Numbered from the stretch's first letter, positions 24,993-34,089 are shown. The stretch is DNA of 64,000 nucleotides from Bacteroidales bacterium (GCA_022865305.1 JALHSP010000043.1:1-64000), one strand, 5' to 3'. Notes: a model not told the origin generated them from the sequence alone. Numbers and translations: made by a program.

Positions 24993-25460
24993 ATGAACAA
25001 GGCGCTTTTTATAGACCGCGACGGTGTTATTAATGTGGATAAAGGCCATGTTTACCTCAGTGAAGATTTTGAATTTTCCGAAGGTATTTTTCATTTATGC
25101 AGGAAATACCTCAGTGAGGGATACATCATCCTCGTTATCACAAACCAGGCAGGAATTGCCAAAGGAATTTACACTGAAGCAGATTTCGTTAAACTCACAG
25201 ACTGGATGACTGAACAGTTTAATCGTCAGGGCATCATTATTTCGAAAGTATATCACTGTCCTCATCATCCTGATATAACCGGACCCTGCCAGTGCCGTAA
25301 ACCCAGTCCGGGATTGATCCTCCGGGCGATAGAAGAATTCGATCTCGACATTTCTGAATGTGTTCTTATTGGAGACAAGGAAAGCGATCTTGAAGCCGGA
25401 AGAAGAGCCGGAATACCTGAATCAAACCTTCACAAATTCACTTTATCTTTGATCAGATAG
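24993..25460 (+). CDS. gmhB: HAD-IIIA heptose bisphosphate phosphatase (GmhB-like)
   Basis: Cytoplasmic phosphatase of the histidinol-phosphate/heptose-bisphosphate type that removes the 7-phosphate before nucleotide activation. HAD motifs: FIDRDGVIN (motif I, DxD), VITNQAGIAKG (motif II), and GDKESDLEAGRRAG (motif IV). The zinc-binding loop is HCPHHPDITGPCQCRKP. I chose the ATG at 24993 (MNKALFIDRDG) because an in-frame TTG at 24981 adds only four residues and lies in the repetitive spacer. Its 3' end overlaps the convergent GT2 gene by 31 bp. It completes the hddA-hddC-gmhB set. Confidence 0.9.
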   Translation: MNKALFIDRDGVINVDKGHVYLSEDFEFSEGIFHLCRKYLSEGYIILVITNQAGIAKGIYTEADFVKLTDWMTEQFNRQGIIISKVYHCPHHPDITGPCQCRKPSPGLILRAIEEFDLDISECVLIGDKESDLEAGRRAGIPESNLHKFTLSLIR

Positions 25461-26383
25461 CTGTTCCTTTCTGATGAATTACGATTGATCAACTCCCCCA
25501 GGAAACCTGTAAGGAAAAGGAATGATCCGATTATCATAACAGTCAAGGCTATGTAGAAATAAGCGCTGTCAGTCACAAGCGGTGCTCTTAAATGCTGGTG
25601 TACGAAAACCAGCTTGCGTATACCAAGATAACCTGCCATAACGAAACCGATCAGGAACATGATAGTGCCCAGCGATCCGAAGAGATGCATGGGACTTTTG
25701 CCAAAACGGGTTATAAATCCGATTGTCAGCATATCCAGATAGCCTTTTATAAACCTGTCCAGCCCGTATTTTGAAGTTCCATATTTCCGCGGTCTGTGTT
25801 CAACGATCTTCTCGCCTATTTTCCTGAAACCTGCTTCTTTCGCCAGCATCGGGATATAACGGTGCATCTCGCCATAGACTTCAATGCTCTTTACAACCTC
25901 ACTGCGATAAGCTTTTAGTCCGCAATTAAAATCGTGCAGTTTAATCCCCGACGATAATCTTGCAGTTCCGTTGTAAATCCTGCTGGTAGAACGCTTAATG
26001 AATGGATCGTACCTTTTCTTTTTCCATCCCGAAACCATGTCATATCCCTCTTCCCTGATCATCCTGACAAGTTCCGGAATTTCATCTGGACTATCCTGAA
26101 GGTCAGAATCCATGGTAATTACAATATCACCTGATGCTTCCACAAATCCGGTATGAAGGGCAGCAGCCTTACCATAGTTTCTCCTGAACCTTAAACCCTT
26201 GACAAAGGATTTTTTACCGGCAAGATCGGTTATCCTGATCCATGATGTATCAGAACTCCCGTCATCGATAAATAATATCTCAAAAGAAAGCCCGGCCGGA
26301 ATACAGACCCTTTCAACCCATTCTGCAAGCTCACGGATTGACTCTTCTTCATTAAAAACAGGAATTACTACAGACAGATCCAT
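25430..26383 (-). CDS. GT2 glycosyltransferase with C-terminal membrane segments
   Basis: Polyprenyl-phosphate sugar transferase-like protein (DPM1/GtrB type) that would load a sugar on a lipid carrier for transfer outside. The GT-A domain has DLSVVIPVFNEEESI at the N-terminus, LFIDDGSSDTSW and TMDSDLQDSPDEIPEL (DxD). Two transmembrane helices follow (about 230-255 and 270-295), as in GtrB. The start at 26383 (MDLSVV) is preferred: a longer frame would overlap the upstream DUF4199 gene. The gap to that gene is 16 bp, so they may be co-transcribed. The tail overlaps gmhB on the other strand. Confidence 0.87.
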   Translation of the reverse strand: MDLSVVIPVFNEEESIRELAEWVERVCIPAGLSFEILFIDDGSSDTSWIRITDLAGKKSFVKGLRFRRNYGKAAALHTGFVEASGDIVITMDSDLQDSPDEIPELVRMIREEGYDMVSGWKKKRYDPFIKRSTSRIYNGTARLSSGIKLHDFNCGLKAYRSEVVKSIEVYGEMHRYIPMLAKEAGFRKIGEKIVEHRPRKYGTSKYGLDRFIKGYLDMLTIGFITRFGKSPMHLFGSLGTIMFLIGFVMAGYLGIRKLVFVHQHLRAPLVTDSAYFYIALTVMIIGSFLFLTGFLGELINRNSSERNSYLIKDKVNL

Positions 26384-26399
26384 CTGAACTGGTTTCAGC

Positions 26400-26933
26400 C
26401 TATTTTTGCGTTGTGTCGATAAGAGGATTTCCTTCTTTGCGAACAAATGCTGCAACAATAAGCGACATTATCACTCCCGAAAACATATTTCCAAAAATGC
26501 TAATCGGAGCCATAATAGCCGGTTTCATAATTTTTTCCTGGATCGACATTCCCGCATCGATCTGGGCCTGTGTGGCACCTCTTTTAACCATCTGCTCTTC
26601 AGCGAAAGCAAGCTGTTTATCCAATAATCCGGTATCAATAACAGCATAAAGAATATATGAAAATACTGCCATTATGATTGCATAGTACAGGCAGATTATT
26701 ACTCCGGTGCCAAGCGCCTGGCCAAAAGTTATATTACCATGCATATAGTTGTCACGGTATGATTTAACAAGGAAAAACAATACTATAATCTGAATAAGAA
26801 GAAAGACCCAACCTAGTAATTGATTGAACGACAGGTTAAGAAAATACATTACTAAGGAATATACTATTCCTAAAAGTCCAAGAATCAGTCCATTGGTCAG
26901 ATTTGCTTTCCAGGGATTGGCATTTTGTTCCAT
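26400..26933 (-). CDS. DUF4199 membrane protein
   Basis: A 177-residue integral membrane protein matching the DUF4199 family of Bacteroidota. Four hydrophobic segments are visible, with ANLTNGLILGLLGIVYSLVM at the start, a polar loop YMHGNITFGQALGTG, an amphipathic stretch DKQLAFAEEQMVKRGATQAQ and a final helix SGVIMSLIVAAFVRKEG. The family commonly lies directly upstream of a DPM1-like glycosyltransferase, as it does here. The role is unknown; association with the lipid-linked sugar enzyme is an inference from conserved neighbourhood. Confidence 0.85.
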   Translation of the reverse strand: MEQNANPWKANLTNGLILGLLGIVYSLVMYFLNLSFNQLLGWVFLLIQIIVLFFLVKSYRDNYMHGNITFGQALGTGVIICLYYAIIMAVFSYILYAVIDTGLLDKQLAFAEEQMVKRGATQAQIDAGMSIQEKIMKPAIMAPISIFGNMFSGVIMSLIVAAFVRKEGNPLIDTTQK

Positions 26934-27030
26934 GGTTGAAGTAATTTGATTGTTTAAAATAATTCATTGAATAACGACAAATATAGTGTAAAAACGGTAA
27001 AGAGCGTCTTCGCCTATCCGGAATAATTAT

Positions 27031-27061
27031 TTTGCGGACAACTCAAAATATAGTATTTTTG
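27031..27061 (+). promoter_or_regulatory. ffs promoter, TTTG-N19-TATTTTTG
   Basis: TTTG (27031-27034) and TATTTTTG (27054-27061) are 19 bp apart, an exact match to the Bacteroidota -33/-7 consensus. They lie directly before the SRP RNA 5' end. Confidence 0.75.
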
Positions 27062-27064
27062 CAC

Positions 27065-27163
27065 AGGGTAAGTCTTATACGACCAGCTCCCGCTGAACTC
27101 CCCCAGGATCGGAAGGTAGCAAGGGCAGGCGGTTGTAGCGGTGCGATATAAGTAGCTTACCCT
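27065..27163 (+). ncRNA. ffs: Signal recognition particle RNA (4.5S type)
   Basis: Small SRP RNA that binds Ffh. The universally conserved apical region is present (cccaggatcggaaggtagca, with the GGAA tetraloop), and the ends pair as agggtaag/cttaccct (27065-27072 with 27156-27163). A T-rich run follows at 27164-27178 as a likely terminator. The length is about 99 nt, as expected for a bacterial small-form SRP RNA. Confidence 0.92.
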
Positions 27164-27196
27164 CTTTTATTTATTTTTGTACAAAGCTTAAATTTC

Positions 27197-27811
27197 ATGC
27201 TGCTCCGTCTTTATCCCGAAAACCCAAATCAAAAGCACATCAGGCAGGTAGTAGATCTGCTTGAAGCAGGAGGAATAATAATCTATCCAACTGATACTGT
27301 GTATGCTATGGGTTGCGATATAAAAGCCGGTAAGTCGATCGAAAGCATTGCCCGCTTTAAGGGATTGAATCCGAAAAATCCTGACCTGTCGCTTATTTTC
27401 CACGATATGAGTCAGCTGGCAGAATACACAATAATCAGAGATAATGCTATTTTCAGGCTTCTGAAAAGAAACCTTCCCGGACCGTTTACCTTTATTGTGC
27501 AGGCGAATAATCAGATTCCCAAGATGTTCAAGAACAAGAAAAAAACTGTCGGTATAAGAATACCTGATAATGACATTGTACTTGAGCTTGTAAGGGAGCT
27601 TGGACGGCCAATAATCACTACTTCCATTCATGATCAGGATGAAGTCATAGAATACACAACTGATCCTGAACTGATCCATGAAAAGTTCCGTGGTTTTGCA
27701 GATATAGTAATAGACGGCGGTTCCGGAAAAAACGAAGCATCAACAATTGTTGACTGCACCGGCGTGGAGATACAGATCATAAGACAGGGTCTGGGAGTCC
27801 TCGAATGGTAA
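27197..27811 (+). CDS. Sua5/YciO/TsaC-family protein
   Basis: This 204-residue protein belongs to the L-threonylcarbamoyladenylate synthase superfamily (t6A tRNA modification or the related YciO group). GGIIIYPTDTVYAMGCDI (about 30-47) is the substrate-binding signature. LPGPFTFIVQA and KTVGIRIPDN match the family core. The N-terminus (LRLYPENPNQKHIRQVV) is more like YciO than TsaC, so synthase activity is probable but not certain. It begins 34 bp after the SRP RNA and may be transcribed by read-through. Confidence 0.87.
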   Translation: MLLRLYPENPNQKHIRQVVDLLEAGGIIIYPTDTVYAMGCDIKAGKSIESIARFKGLNPKNPDLSLIFHDMSQLAEYTIIRDNAIFRLLKRNLPGPFTFIVQANNQIPKMFKNKKKTVGIRIPDNDIVLELVRELGRPIITTSIHDQDEVIEYTTDPELIHEKFRGFADIVIDGGSGKNEASTIVDCTGVEIQIIRQGLGVLEW

Positions 27812-27876
27812 AGAGTCCGACCGGCAAACGGACTATCTGCGCAATCGGAAACGCTGATTTACGAACATTTTATTCT

Positions 27877-29325
27877 TTAACGCCTGTAAAAACCACCGGT
27901 GAAAAGGACCAGGATTGAAAGCAGTTCAAGTCTGCCAACGAGCATTAATAAAGAAAAGAACCATTTACCTGCCACAGGAACAGCAGCATAATTTGTAAAT
28001 GGCCCGAATGATCCCAATGCAGGACCTATATTCCCAAGCATAGCAGCAGAAGTGCTGAAAGAGGTTATAACATCATATCCCATAAATGAGATAACAAGTG
28101 CGCTTATACAGGTCAGTATGAAATATAAAGTAATAAATATCAGTAGATTATACACAAGATTCTGTGGTATAACCTTATGATCCAGGCGCACGGGAATGAA
28201 AGCGTTAGGATGTATCATCCTTCTCATTTCATGACGGGAATTCTTAGTAATCAGGAGAAGTCTGATGATTTTCAGGCTGCCGCTTGCAGAACCTGAAGTA
28301 CCTCCCGTAAACATAAGGATAAAGAGGATGAGTACCATAAATCCTCCCCACAGATTATAGTCAGTGTTGTAAAAGCCGGTGGTAGTTAAAATTGAAACAA
28401 CATGAAAAGCCCCCTCGCGTAATGCCTTCCCGGCAGGAAAATCTGATTTCAGCCAAAGAGAAAAAAATGCAATAATTATAAAAACGAGGCAGGTTATTAT
28501 GTAAAAGAGGAATTCACTGTTACCGGAAATCTTTTTGAAGTTGCGCTTGAGAGCGAAGTAAACAAGGGTCATATTTGTCCCGGCAAAAAACATGAATACT
28601 GTCAGAACGATCAGGATATACGGAGACCCGAAAAAGGCAATACCATTATTCTTTGTGGAGAAACCACCGGTTGACATTGTTGAAAATGAATGACATACTG
28701 CATCAAATAAACTCATTCCACCAATCATCAGCATTATAACTTCAGCAATTGTGAGGATTGTAAAAACGGTAATCAACCGTTTTGAAGCTTCCTTGACCTT
28801 CGGGTGTATTTTGTCGGCTGCATGACCTGCAAAATCAGTAATTGCCAGCTGTATGTTGATAGTTTTGAAAACAGGTAATACCGAGAGTGATATGAGAATA
28901 AATCCGATACCTCCCAGCCATTGTGTAAGGCTTCTCCAGAAAAGAATACCATGAGGTTGTGATTCTATGCTGGTTAAGATTGTGGCTCCTGTAGTCGTGA
29001 AACCTGAAATCGATTCAAAAAAAGCATCTCCGAAGTTTTTAATCGTTCCGCTCAGAATAAATGGCAGAGTACCAAAAAGACTTAAGATAAGCCATATACC
29101 GGTTACGATTATATATCCTTCCTTGTTCCCGTAAACCCTTTCTTCATTACGTAAAGGAGTGAAGACTATCACACCTGTTACAACAGTAATAATTGCAGAG
29201 AATAACAAAGAGGAAGCAGCATGTTCCTTAAACAAGTATGAAACACCCGCCGAAAGCAGCATGAATAAACCTTCAATAATGAGCACCAGGCTGAAAACCC
29301 TGGCTATAACTCTGAAATTGACCAT
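27877..29325 (-). CDS. trkH: Trk-type potassium uptake membrane subunit TrkH
   Basis: Potassium channel-like subunit of a Trk/Ktr system, integral in the inner membrane. The 482 residues contain the four pore repeats of the family; selectivity-filter-like segments include GFTTTGATILTSIE, STGGFSTKNNG, LTTTGFYNTDYN and AAMLGNIGPALG. TGGTSGSASGSLKIIRL near residue 345 matches the TrkH cytoplasmic loop. Its start is 6 bp from the trkA stop, so both come from one message, matching the need for TrkA as gating partner. Confidence 0.93.
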   Translation of the reverse strand: MVNFRVIARVFSLVLIIEGLFMLLSAGVSYLFKEHAASSLLFSAIITVVTGVIVFTPLRNEERVYGNKEGYIIVTGIWLILSLFGTLPFILSGTIKNFGDAFFESISGFTTTGATILTSIESQPHGILFWRSLTQWLGGIGFILISLSVLPVFKTINIQLAITDFAGHAADKIHPKVKEASKRLITVFTILTIAEVIMLMIGGMSLFDAVCHSFSTMSTGGFSTKNNGIAFFGSPYILIVLTVFMFFAGTNMTLVYFALKRNFKKISGNSEFLFYIITCLVFIIIAFFSLWLKSDFPAGKALREGAFHVVSILTTTGFYNTDYNLWGGFMVLILFILMFTGGTSGSASGSLKIIRLLLITKNSRHEMRRMIHPNAFIPVRLDHKVIPQNLVYNLLIFITLYFILTCISALVISFMGYDVITSFSTSAAMLGNIGPALGSFGPFTNYAAVPVAGKWFFSLLMLVGRLELLSILVLFTGGFYRR

Positions 29326-29331
29326 ACCTTA

Positions 29332-30672
29332 TCAGGTAAAGAATTTTGTCAGCCTGTCGTATGCAGATGGTAAAGTAAAGACCACAACCTTATCATTGGC
29401 TTTTATCATCGTATCGCCGGTAGCTATAAACGGAACGCCATCTCTTGTACCGCCTCCGACAATGGAATCCTTTGGAAAATCAATGCCCCTGAGAGTTCCT
29501 TTCGTGATCTTTGCATTTTCCGGTACATTGAACTCAATTACCTCGGCATCGGTGCCGGCCATATATTTTACCTGTGTAACATTGGGATTGGTGGTATGTC
29601 TGAAGATCCTGCTCGCAGCAGATATTTTCTTATTGATTATAGTGTCGATTCCTGAATTTTCAGCCAGGTTGATATACTCCATGTTCTCGACCTCTGCTAT
29701 TGTCTTCTTAACTCCCATCTTTATTGCAAGAAGACAGGAAAGAATATTTGTTTCAGAGTTGCCTGTTACAGCGACGAATGCATCCATTTTTGAAATACCC
29801 TCCTGTTCAAGCAGATCAGCATTCCGGCAATCGCCACATATAAGGAGCGTATTATCAAGTATTTCAGCAAGAGCTTCGCATCTTTCCGGATTTGAATCTA
29901 TAAGTTTTACCTCACAGTTCTTCTGCATATAAAGTGCAACATGCTTACCTATCCTGCTGCCTCCCAGTATCATGATGCTTTTAGCTTCAAAGCTCTCTTT
30001 GCCTGAGGTCTTCATCACCTCATCAATTCCTTCACTTGTTGAAATCACATAAACAAGATCACCCAGCCGGAACTGTTCTTTTCCCCTCGGTATGATTGTT
30101 TTATCGTTACGTTTTATTGCGACTGCCCTGTACTTGTCAGTCTTGTTAATTATTGATATTTCTTCGAGGCTTTTATTCAGAATCGGAGCATTCTCGTCAA
30201 GTTTCTGAACAAACATGGTAAGTGCGCCACCTGAAAACTCCATGAACTCTGTTGTGCCTGTCTCCTGAAGCAGTCCGAGAACTTCCCTTGCCGCAATCAG
30301 CTCGGGATAAATGAGAGAATCAATACCAAGAGATTTAAAAAAATCCGGTGTTGAGTGCTCGAGGTAATCAATATTATCGATCCGGGCTATAGTTTTAATA
30401 GCTCCAAATCGCTTTGCAAGTATTGAAGAAATGATATTTGTATCTTCCGAATGGGTAACTCCAATGAACAGATCTGTTTTTTTCAGAAGGATTTCCTCCA
30501 GGATCTTTATCGAGGTAGCAGAACCATGATAGGTAAGGACATCAAGAGTTGATTCGATAGGTTTTATCCTTGTTTCTTCCGGATCGATAATAATTATTTC
30601 ATGGTTTTCATTCGACAGCATTTTGGCAAGATGTGTCCCAACTTCACCTGCACCGGCTATTATTATTCTCAT
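29332..30672 (-). CDS. trkA: Trk system NAD-binding regulator TrkA
   Basis: Cytoplasmic gating subunit of the potassium transporter encoded next to it. It has two RCK modules, each a Rossmann domain plus a TrkA_C domain: MRIIIAGAGEVGTHLAKMLS (1-20) and SIMILGGSRIGKHVALYMQ (about 231-249) are the two nucleotide-binding starts. D-E-T context around IIIDPEETR and LIDSNPERC marks NAD preference. The 446-residue length is standard. It is the first gene of the trkA-trkH operon. Confidence 0.93.
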   Translation of the reverse strand: MRIIIAGAGEVGTHLAKMLSNENHEIIIIDPEETRIKPIESTLDVLTYHGSATSIKILEEILLKKTDLFIGVTHSEDTNIISSILAKRFGAIKTIARIDNIDYLEHSTPDFFKSLGIDSLIYPELIAAREVLGLLQETGTTEFMEFSGGALTMFVQKLDENAPILNKSLEEISIINKTDKYRAVAIKRNDKTIIPRGKEQFRLGDLVYVISTSEGIDEVMKTSGKESFEAKSIMILGGSRIGKHVALYMQKNCEVKLIDSNPERCEALAEILDNTLLICGDCRNADLLEQEGISKMDAFVAVTGNSETNILSCLLAIKMGVKKTIAEVENMEYINLAENSGIDTIINKKISAASRIFRHTTNPNVTQVKYMAGTDAEVIEFNVPENAKITKGTLRGIDFPKDSIVGGGTRDGVPFIATGDTMIKANDKVVVFTLPSAYDRLTKFFT

Positions 30673-30755
30673 AAAAATTTAGTTGAAAAAACAGGACAAA
30701 ATAAGAGATAAATAGCGTAATACTCAACTTTTTTAAGAGAATTATTTTGGATTTT

Positions 30756-30834
30756 GCCCCCTTTCCCGGTTTCCCCAAGGGGCCAGCCTGCCGCGGAGGA
30801 CCTTCCCCCGTGGGGGAAGGTTGGGATGGGGGTA
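30756..30834. repeat. MITE-like palindromic repeat, short copy
   Basis: It shares its right part (ccgcggaggaccttccccc and the matching gggggaaggtt arm) with 10031-10084, but lacks the central hairpin of that longer copy. It lies between convergent-looking ends: 6 bp after it comes the comEC stop on the minus strand, so it may act in termination. Confidence 0.6.
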
Positions 30835-30839
30835 AATAT

Positions 30840-32849
30840 TTATAATCTTACCCTGTAAGCCCCCGATTTCCTTACAAAATGTATTGAATCCACCTTTTCA
30901 TAACCAAAGTCATCGGGCAAATGATAAGCTGTTGATGCTTCTGAAGTAATTACCAGAACCTCAATTGGTTTAATGAAATCATTCCCTTTTTCTATGTGCG
31001 GATATAAACCTGAGAGAATAACTATATCAGGTTTCTGGTTTAGAATTATGTTTTGATTCAGATTGCCGGAGATAAGAATATTTTTATCAGCAGTCTGAAT
31101 AAGCCTGCATTTATTGCCCGTCTGAGCGATGTTCAATTTTAAACGCATTGTAGCACAGTGCTTTAAAACCTCAGGTTTTGCTACGCTAGTATCGGAATAC
31201 AGATTTAACACTCTTCCTGTCCTGACACCAATGGTTGCTGAACCGATACTATTATATACTATCACTTCCCCGGTTCTTGCTGTGAAAATGTCTTTAACTG
31301 TACCGGCAAAAATCAAAAGAAGAAGTGCTGCAAGAGGATAATTGATGGAGAAAGATTCCCTTTTCAACAGGAAAAAGGTGAACAGGAATATAGTCACAGA
31401 CAGAAGGATACACTCAACAGGCATCATACCAATATTCTCAATTGTTGATAAGGGCAATGAAGATGCTTTTTCAGTCAGCCACTCTGTTAAACCTGTAAGA
31501 TAATTGAGCAAACCGGCGAGAAATTGTGAAAGGAAATGAATGGGAAATGTGAGAGGTACCAGGCAGCCTGTGATTACAACAATTGATGAGAGTGGTACAA
31601 TTATGATATTTGAAATTAAAAACCATGTCGGAAACCTGTTGAAAAGCATAATAGTCAATGGCAGTGTGCCTGTCTGGGCAATGATGGTCACTGCCGCCGA
31701 TTGCCAGATTAAATCCGGTAACCGGTGTTTTAGCTGGATTTTCAGGTAAAGATCGCGGTAAAAACTGATTATGAAGACTACTGCCGAATATGACAGCAGG
31801 AAGCCAGCTTCAAATATTACAGATGGTCTTATCAGAATTAGAACAAATGCTGATGCCAATACCGAATTAATGCCATTTACAGGCCTTTTCATCAGGTTAC
31901 CTGCCTGAAGAAAGGAGAACATAAGTGTTGCCCTCAGAACAGAAGGAGTAAGACCTGTTACAAATGCAAAAGCCCAGAGAATCAGTATTGTTATAACTAC
32001 TCTCAGAATATTGAATCTTCTTTTAAGAAAGAAAAGAAGATTGAAAACAAAAAGACTGAGTATAACTGCATGCAAACCTGATACAGCCATAATATGCATT
32101 ACTCCAGCTTTAATGAAATGCTGTTTCTGTTCGGGATCAAGCATGTTCTTCTGCCCCAATGTAATGGCTGCGACAAGAGCCAGCCTGTCGCCGGTTATTC
32201 CTCTTTCCCTGTACATCCCTATGATCTTTTCCCTGATGATCAATGCACTGTGAATCAGTTTCCTCCGTTCGGGTCTGATGTGAGTGATGATATCTCTGCT
32301 GTCAGTGAATGCATAGTACCTTATACCCTGGTTTTCCAAGTAAAACCTGTAATCAAACTCATTAGGATTGCCCCTGTTTGTGATTTCATAAGGTGTAAAT
32401 CTAATCATCAGCCTGTCTCCAGGCATCAATGAAGACATTAATGGCTCTTTTTTATTATATATTATTACTGAACCTCTTACATCCTGTGCTGTTTCCTTCA
32501 GCATCTTCCGGTTAAGCTTTACAGTCAGCCTGAAGCTATTCTCTTTTTCCTCAGGATAATCTGACAGGGTGCCTGAATACAGAGCTTCAACGGGTTCGAG
32601 TTTTGAAATGCTGTTCTTCTGGTTATTATAAAGAAGGAGTCCACAGGAAAAAAGTGCCATTGTCAAAAAAATTCCATAGATCCTGTTAGTAAGGAACTTA
32701 TTAAAAAACAGGCTGGCACAGAAACCTGCCAGGATAATGACACCTGATGCCAAAAGAAATAAGCTTCCGGGACTGAAATAGAGCCCCGAAACTATTCCTG
32801 CACATAATGGTATGCAGATTCGAAGAAATGGAATTTCCCGGTGTAGCAC
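30840..32849 (-). CDS. comEC: ComEC/Rec2 DNA-uptake channel protein
   Basis: Competence protein predicted to translocate single-stranded DNA through the inner membrane. The N-terminal membrane segments, a DUF4131-type soluble region (about 90-200, with the YRFYLENQGIRYYAF motif) and the Competence domain (about 215-480, GVMHIMAVSGLHAVILSL, the most conserved motif) are present. The C-terminal beta-lactamase-like domain found in longer homologues is reduced to a degenerate region of about 150 residues (VIVYNSIGSATIGVR onward), lacking an HxHxDH metal motif. The length of 669 is normal for Bacteroidota ComEC. Confidence 0.9.
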   Translation of the reverse strand: MLHREIPFLRICIPLCAGIVSGLYFSPGSLFLLASGVIILAGFCASLFFNKFLTNRIYGIFLTMALFSCGLLLYNNQKNSISKLEPVEALYSGTLSDYPEEKENSFRLTVKLNRKMLKETAQDVRGSVIIYNKKEPLMSSLMPGDRLMIRFTPYEITNRGNPNEFDYRFYLENQGIRYYAFTDSRDIITHIRPERRKLIHSALIIREKIIGMYRERGITGDRLALVAAITLGQKNMLDPEQKQHFIKAGVMHIMAVSGLHAVILSLFVFNLLFFLKRRFNILRVVITILILWAFAFVTGLTPSVLRATLMFSFLQAGNLMKRPVNGINSVLASAFVLILIRPSVIFEAGFLLSYSAVVFIISFYRDLYLKIQLKHRLPDLIWQSAAVTIIAQTGTLPLTIMLFNRFPTWFLISNIIIVPLSSIVVITGCLVPLTFPIHFLSQFLAGLLNYLTGLTEWLTEKASSLPLSTIENIGMMPVECILLSVTIFLFTFFLLKRESFSINYPLAALLLLIFAGTVKDIFTARTGEVIVYNSIGSATIGVRTGRVLNLYSDTSVAKPEVLKHCATMRLKLNIAQTGNKCRLIQTADKNILISGNLNQNIILNQKPDIVILSGLYPHIEKGNDFIKPIEVLVITSEASTAYHLPDDFGYEKVDSIHFVRKSGAYRVRL

Positions 32850-32879
32850 AGCCTGCAGCTAAAGAGACTGTATAAAGAT

Positions 32880-32957
32880 AGGAAAAAGTATTTAAAGTGA
32901 GCTAAAGTCTGGAGTACTTAGAGTTTTAAGGAATGACTGCTTTAGGCACTTCAAACT
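32880..32957. repeat. Iterated ctaaag/gtacttagagtt spacer
   Basis: The intergene between def and comEC consists of degenerate iterations around gtacttagagtt and ctttaggcac. A related stretch (cctaaagtacttagagtt) follows the carboxylesterase gene at 11835-11853. Confidence 0.5.
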
Positions 32958-33539
32958 TTAGGCACTCAAGACACTTTTTATCTTTTGTCCGGGAAGAATT
33001 GTCCGGTATTCAACTTCAAACTTTCCTTTGCTGATGGCAGTAAGCTTGCTTTTTATAAGCCTTTTTCTCAATGGACTGACTCTGTCGGTAAACAGGACAC
33101 CATCCAGATGATCATATTCATGCTGGATTACCCTTGCTTTATATCCATCGTATGACTCATCATGGAACTGCCAGTTCTCGTCATAGTACTGGATACGTAT
33201 ATGCCCCTCGCGGTTAACCTCTTCTCTCATGTTAGGTATGCTGAGACAGCCTTCTGACATTGGTTTAATTTCGCCGTATTTTTCTGTAATGCGGGCATTA
33301 ATAAACGCTTTTTTAAAGTCAGCCATACCAGGTTCCTCATCGCCGATTGGTTTGCCGTCAATAACGAAGATCCTTATTGATTTTCCTATCTGAGGCGCTG
33401 CAAGTCCGAGGCCTTCGGAGTTATACATTGTCTCGAATAAGTCGGATATTGTCTGGTCAAGATCAGGATATTGCCTGTCAATATCTTCCGCGACTTTTCT
33501 TAAAATCGGATGTCCGTATACTACTATAGGGTAAGTCAT
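32958..33539 (-). CDS. def: Peptide deformylase
   Basis: Metalloenzyme that removes the N-formyl group from new proteins. The three family motifs are complete: GLGLAAPQIG (about 44-53), EGCLSIP (metal-binding Cys) and HEYDHLDG (HExxH). The length of 193 and the N-terminal start MTYPIVVYGHPILR fit Bacteroidota enzymes. It overlaps ruvX by 4 bp and is translated after it from one message. Confidence 0.96.
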   Translation of the reverse strand: MTYPIVVYGHPILRKVAEDIDRQYPDLDQTISDLFETMYNSEGLGLAAPQIGKSIRIFVIDGKPIGDEEPGMADFKKAFINARITEKYGEIKPMSEGCLSIPNMREEVNREGHIRIQYYDENWQFHDESYDGYKARVIQHEYDHLDGVLFTDRVSPLRKRLIKSKLTAISKGKFEVEYRTILPGQKIKSVLSA

Positions 33540-33973
33540 TTCAGATTACTGTTTTTCTCATTTGATATTTTATCAAGAAAAGACTGCAGAATGATGGAAG
33601 CACTTATTTTGTCAACAAGTGATTTATCCTGCCTGTTTTTCTTTTTAACTCCTCCGTCAATCATTGTTCTGAATGCCATCCGCGACGTAAACCTCTCATC
33701 AATAAGATGCACCGGCTTTTCAGGAAATCTCTTTTTCAGTTTTCTGATAAACGGATCAATATATTTAACAGATTCGCTTGGCCGGTTGTTCATTTGGACG
33801 GGATAACCTACAACAAATGCATCGATCTGTTCTGACCTTGAATAATCATCTAAAAAAATGTCAAAATCCTCCGGATTAACCGTTTCCAGCGGAGAAGCAA
33901 ATATATGAAGCGGATCCGTTACTGCCAGACCTACACGTTTTTTGCCGTAATCTATTCCGAGTATCCGTCCCAT
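33536..33973 (-). CDS. ruvX: YqgF/RuvX-family RNase H-fold nuclease
   Basis: A 145-residue RNase H-fold protein needed for pre-16S rRNA processing or, in some species, Holliday-junction resolution. MGRILGIDYGKKRVGLAVTD (1-20) carries the first catalytic Asp, DAFVVGYPVQMNNRPSE and LIDERFTSRMA the following motifs, and ILQSFLDK the end. It lies first in a two-gene unit with def, a frequent arrangement in this phylum. Confidence 0.93.
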   Translation of the reverse strand: MGRILGIDYGKKRVGLAVTDPLHIFASPLETVNPEDFDIFLDDYSRSEQIDAFVVGYPVQMNNRPSESVKYIDPFIRKLKKRFPEKPVHLIDERFTSRMAFRTMIDGGVKKKNRQDKSLVDKISASIILQSFLDKISNEKNSNLK

Positions 33974-34018
33974 ATTCTTATATCGAAGGCAAAAATACTA
34001 ATAAAATTGAAACGCTTA

Positions 34019-34089
34019 CACAGAGAAAATCCGGAGAAGTCTCAGAGAACCACAGAGAGGTGACCCCCCTGCCCCCCTGAAGGGGGGTT
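34019..34089. repeat. Composite repeat, left half (upstream of DUF559 gene)
   Basis: The first block (34019-34061, from cacagagaaaatccggagaa to ccacagagaggt) is the reverse complement of 16948-16991 with few differences. The second (34063-34089, G/C palindrome) matches the adjacent block of that same copy. At 16876-16991 only 17 bp separate this half from the other; here about 560 bp with a gene intervene. Confidence 0.75.

Noticed and set aside
26384-26458. Upstream start of the GT2 gene
   Set aside because: It would overlap the DUF4199 gene, and the added residues are not part of the GT2 fold.
27188-27679. A 163-residue minus-strand frame opposite the Sua5-like gene
   Set aside because: It is antisense to a conserved gene and starts and ends within it without independent signals.
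29159-29932. A 257-residue plus-strand frame opposite trkH/trkA
   Set aside because: It is the antisense shadow of two well-supported genes, spans the junction of both, and has no recognisable domain.
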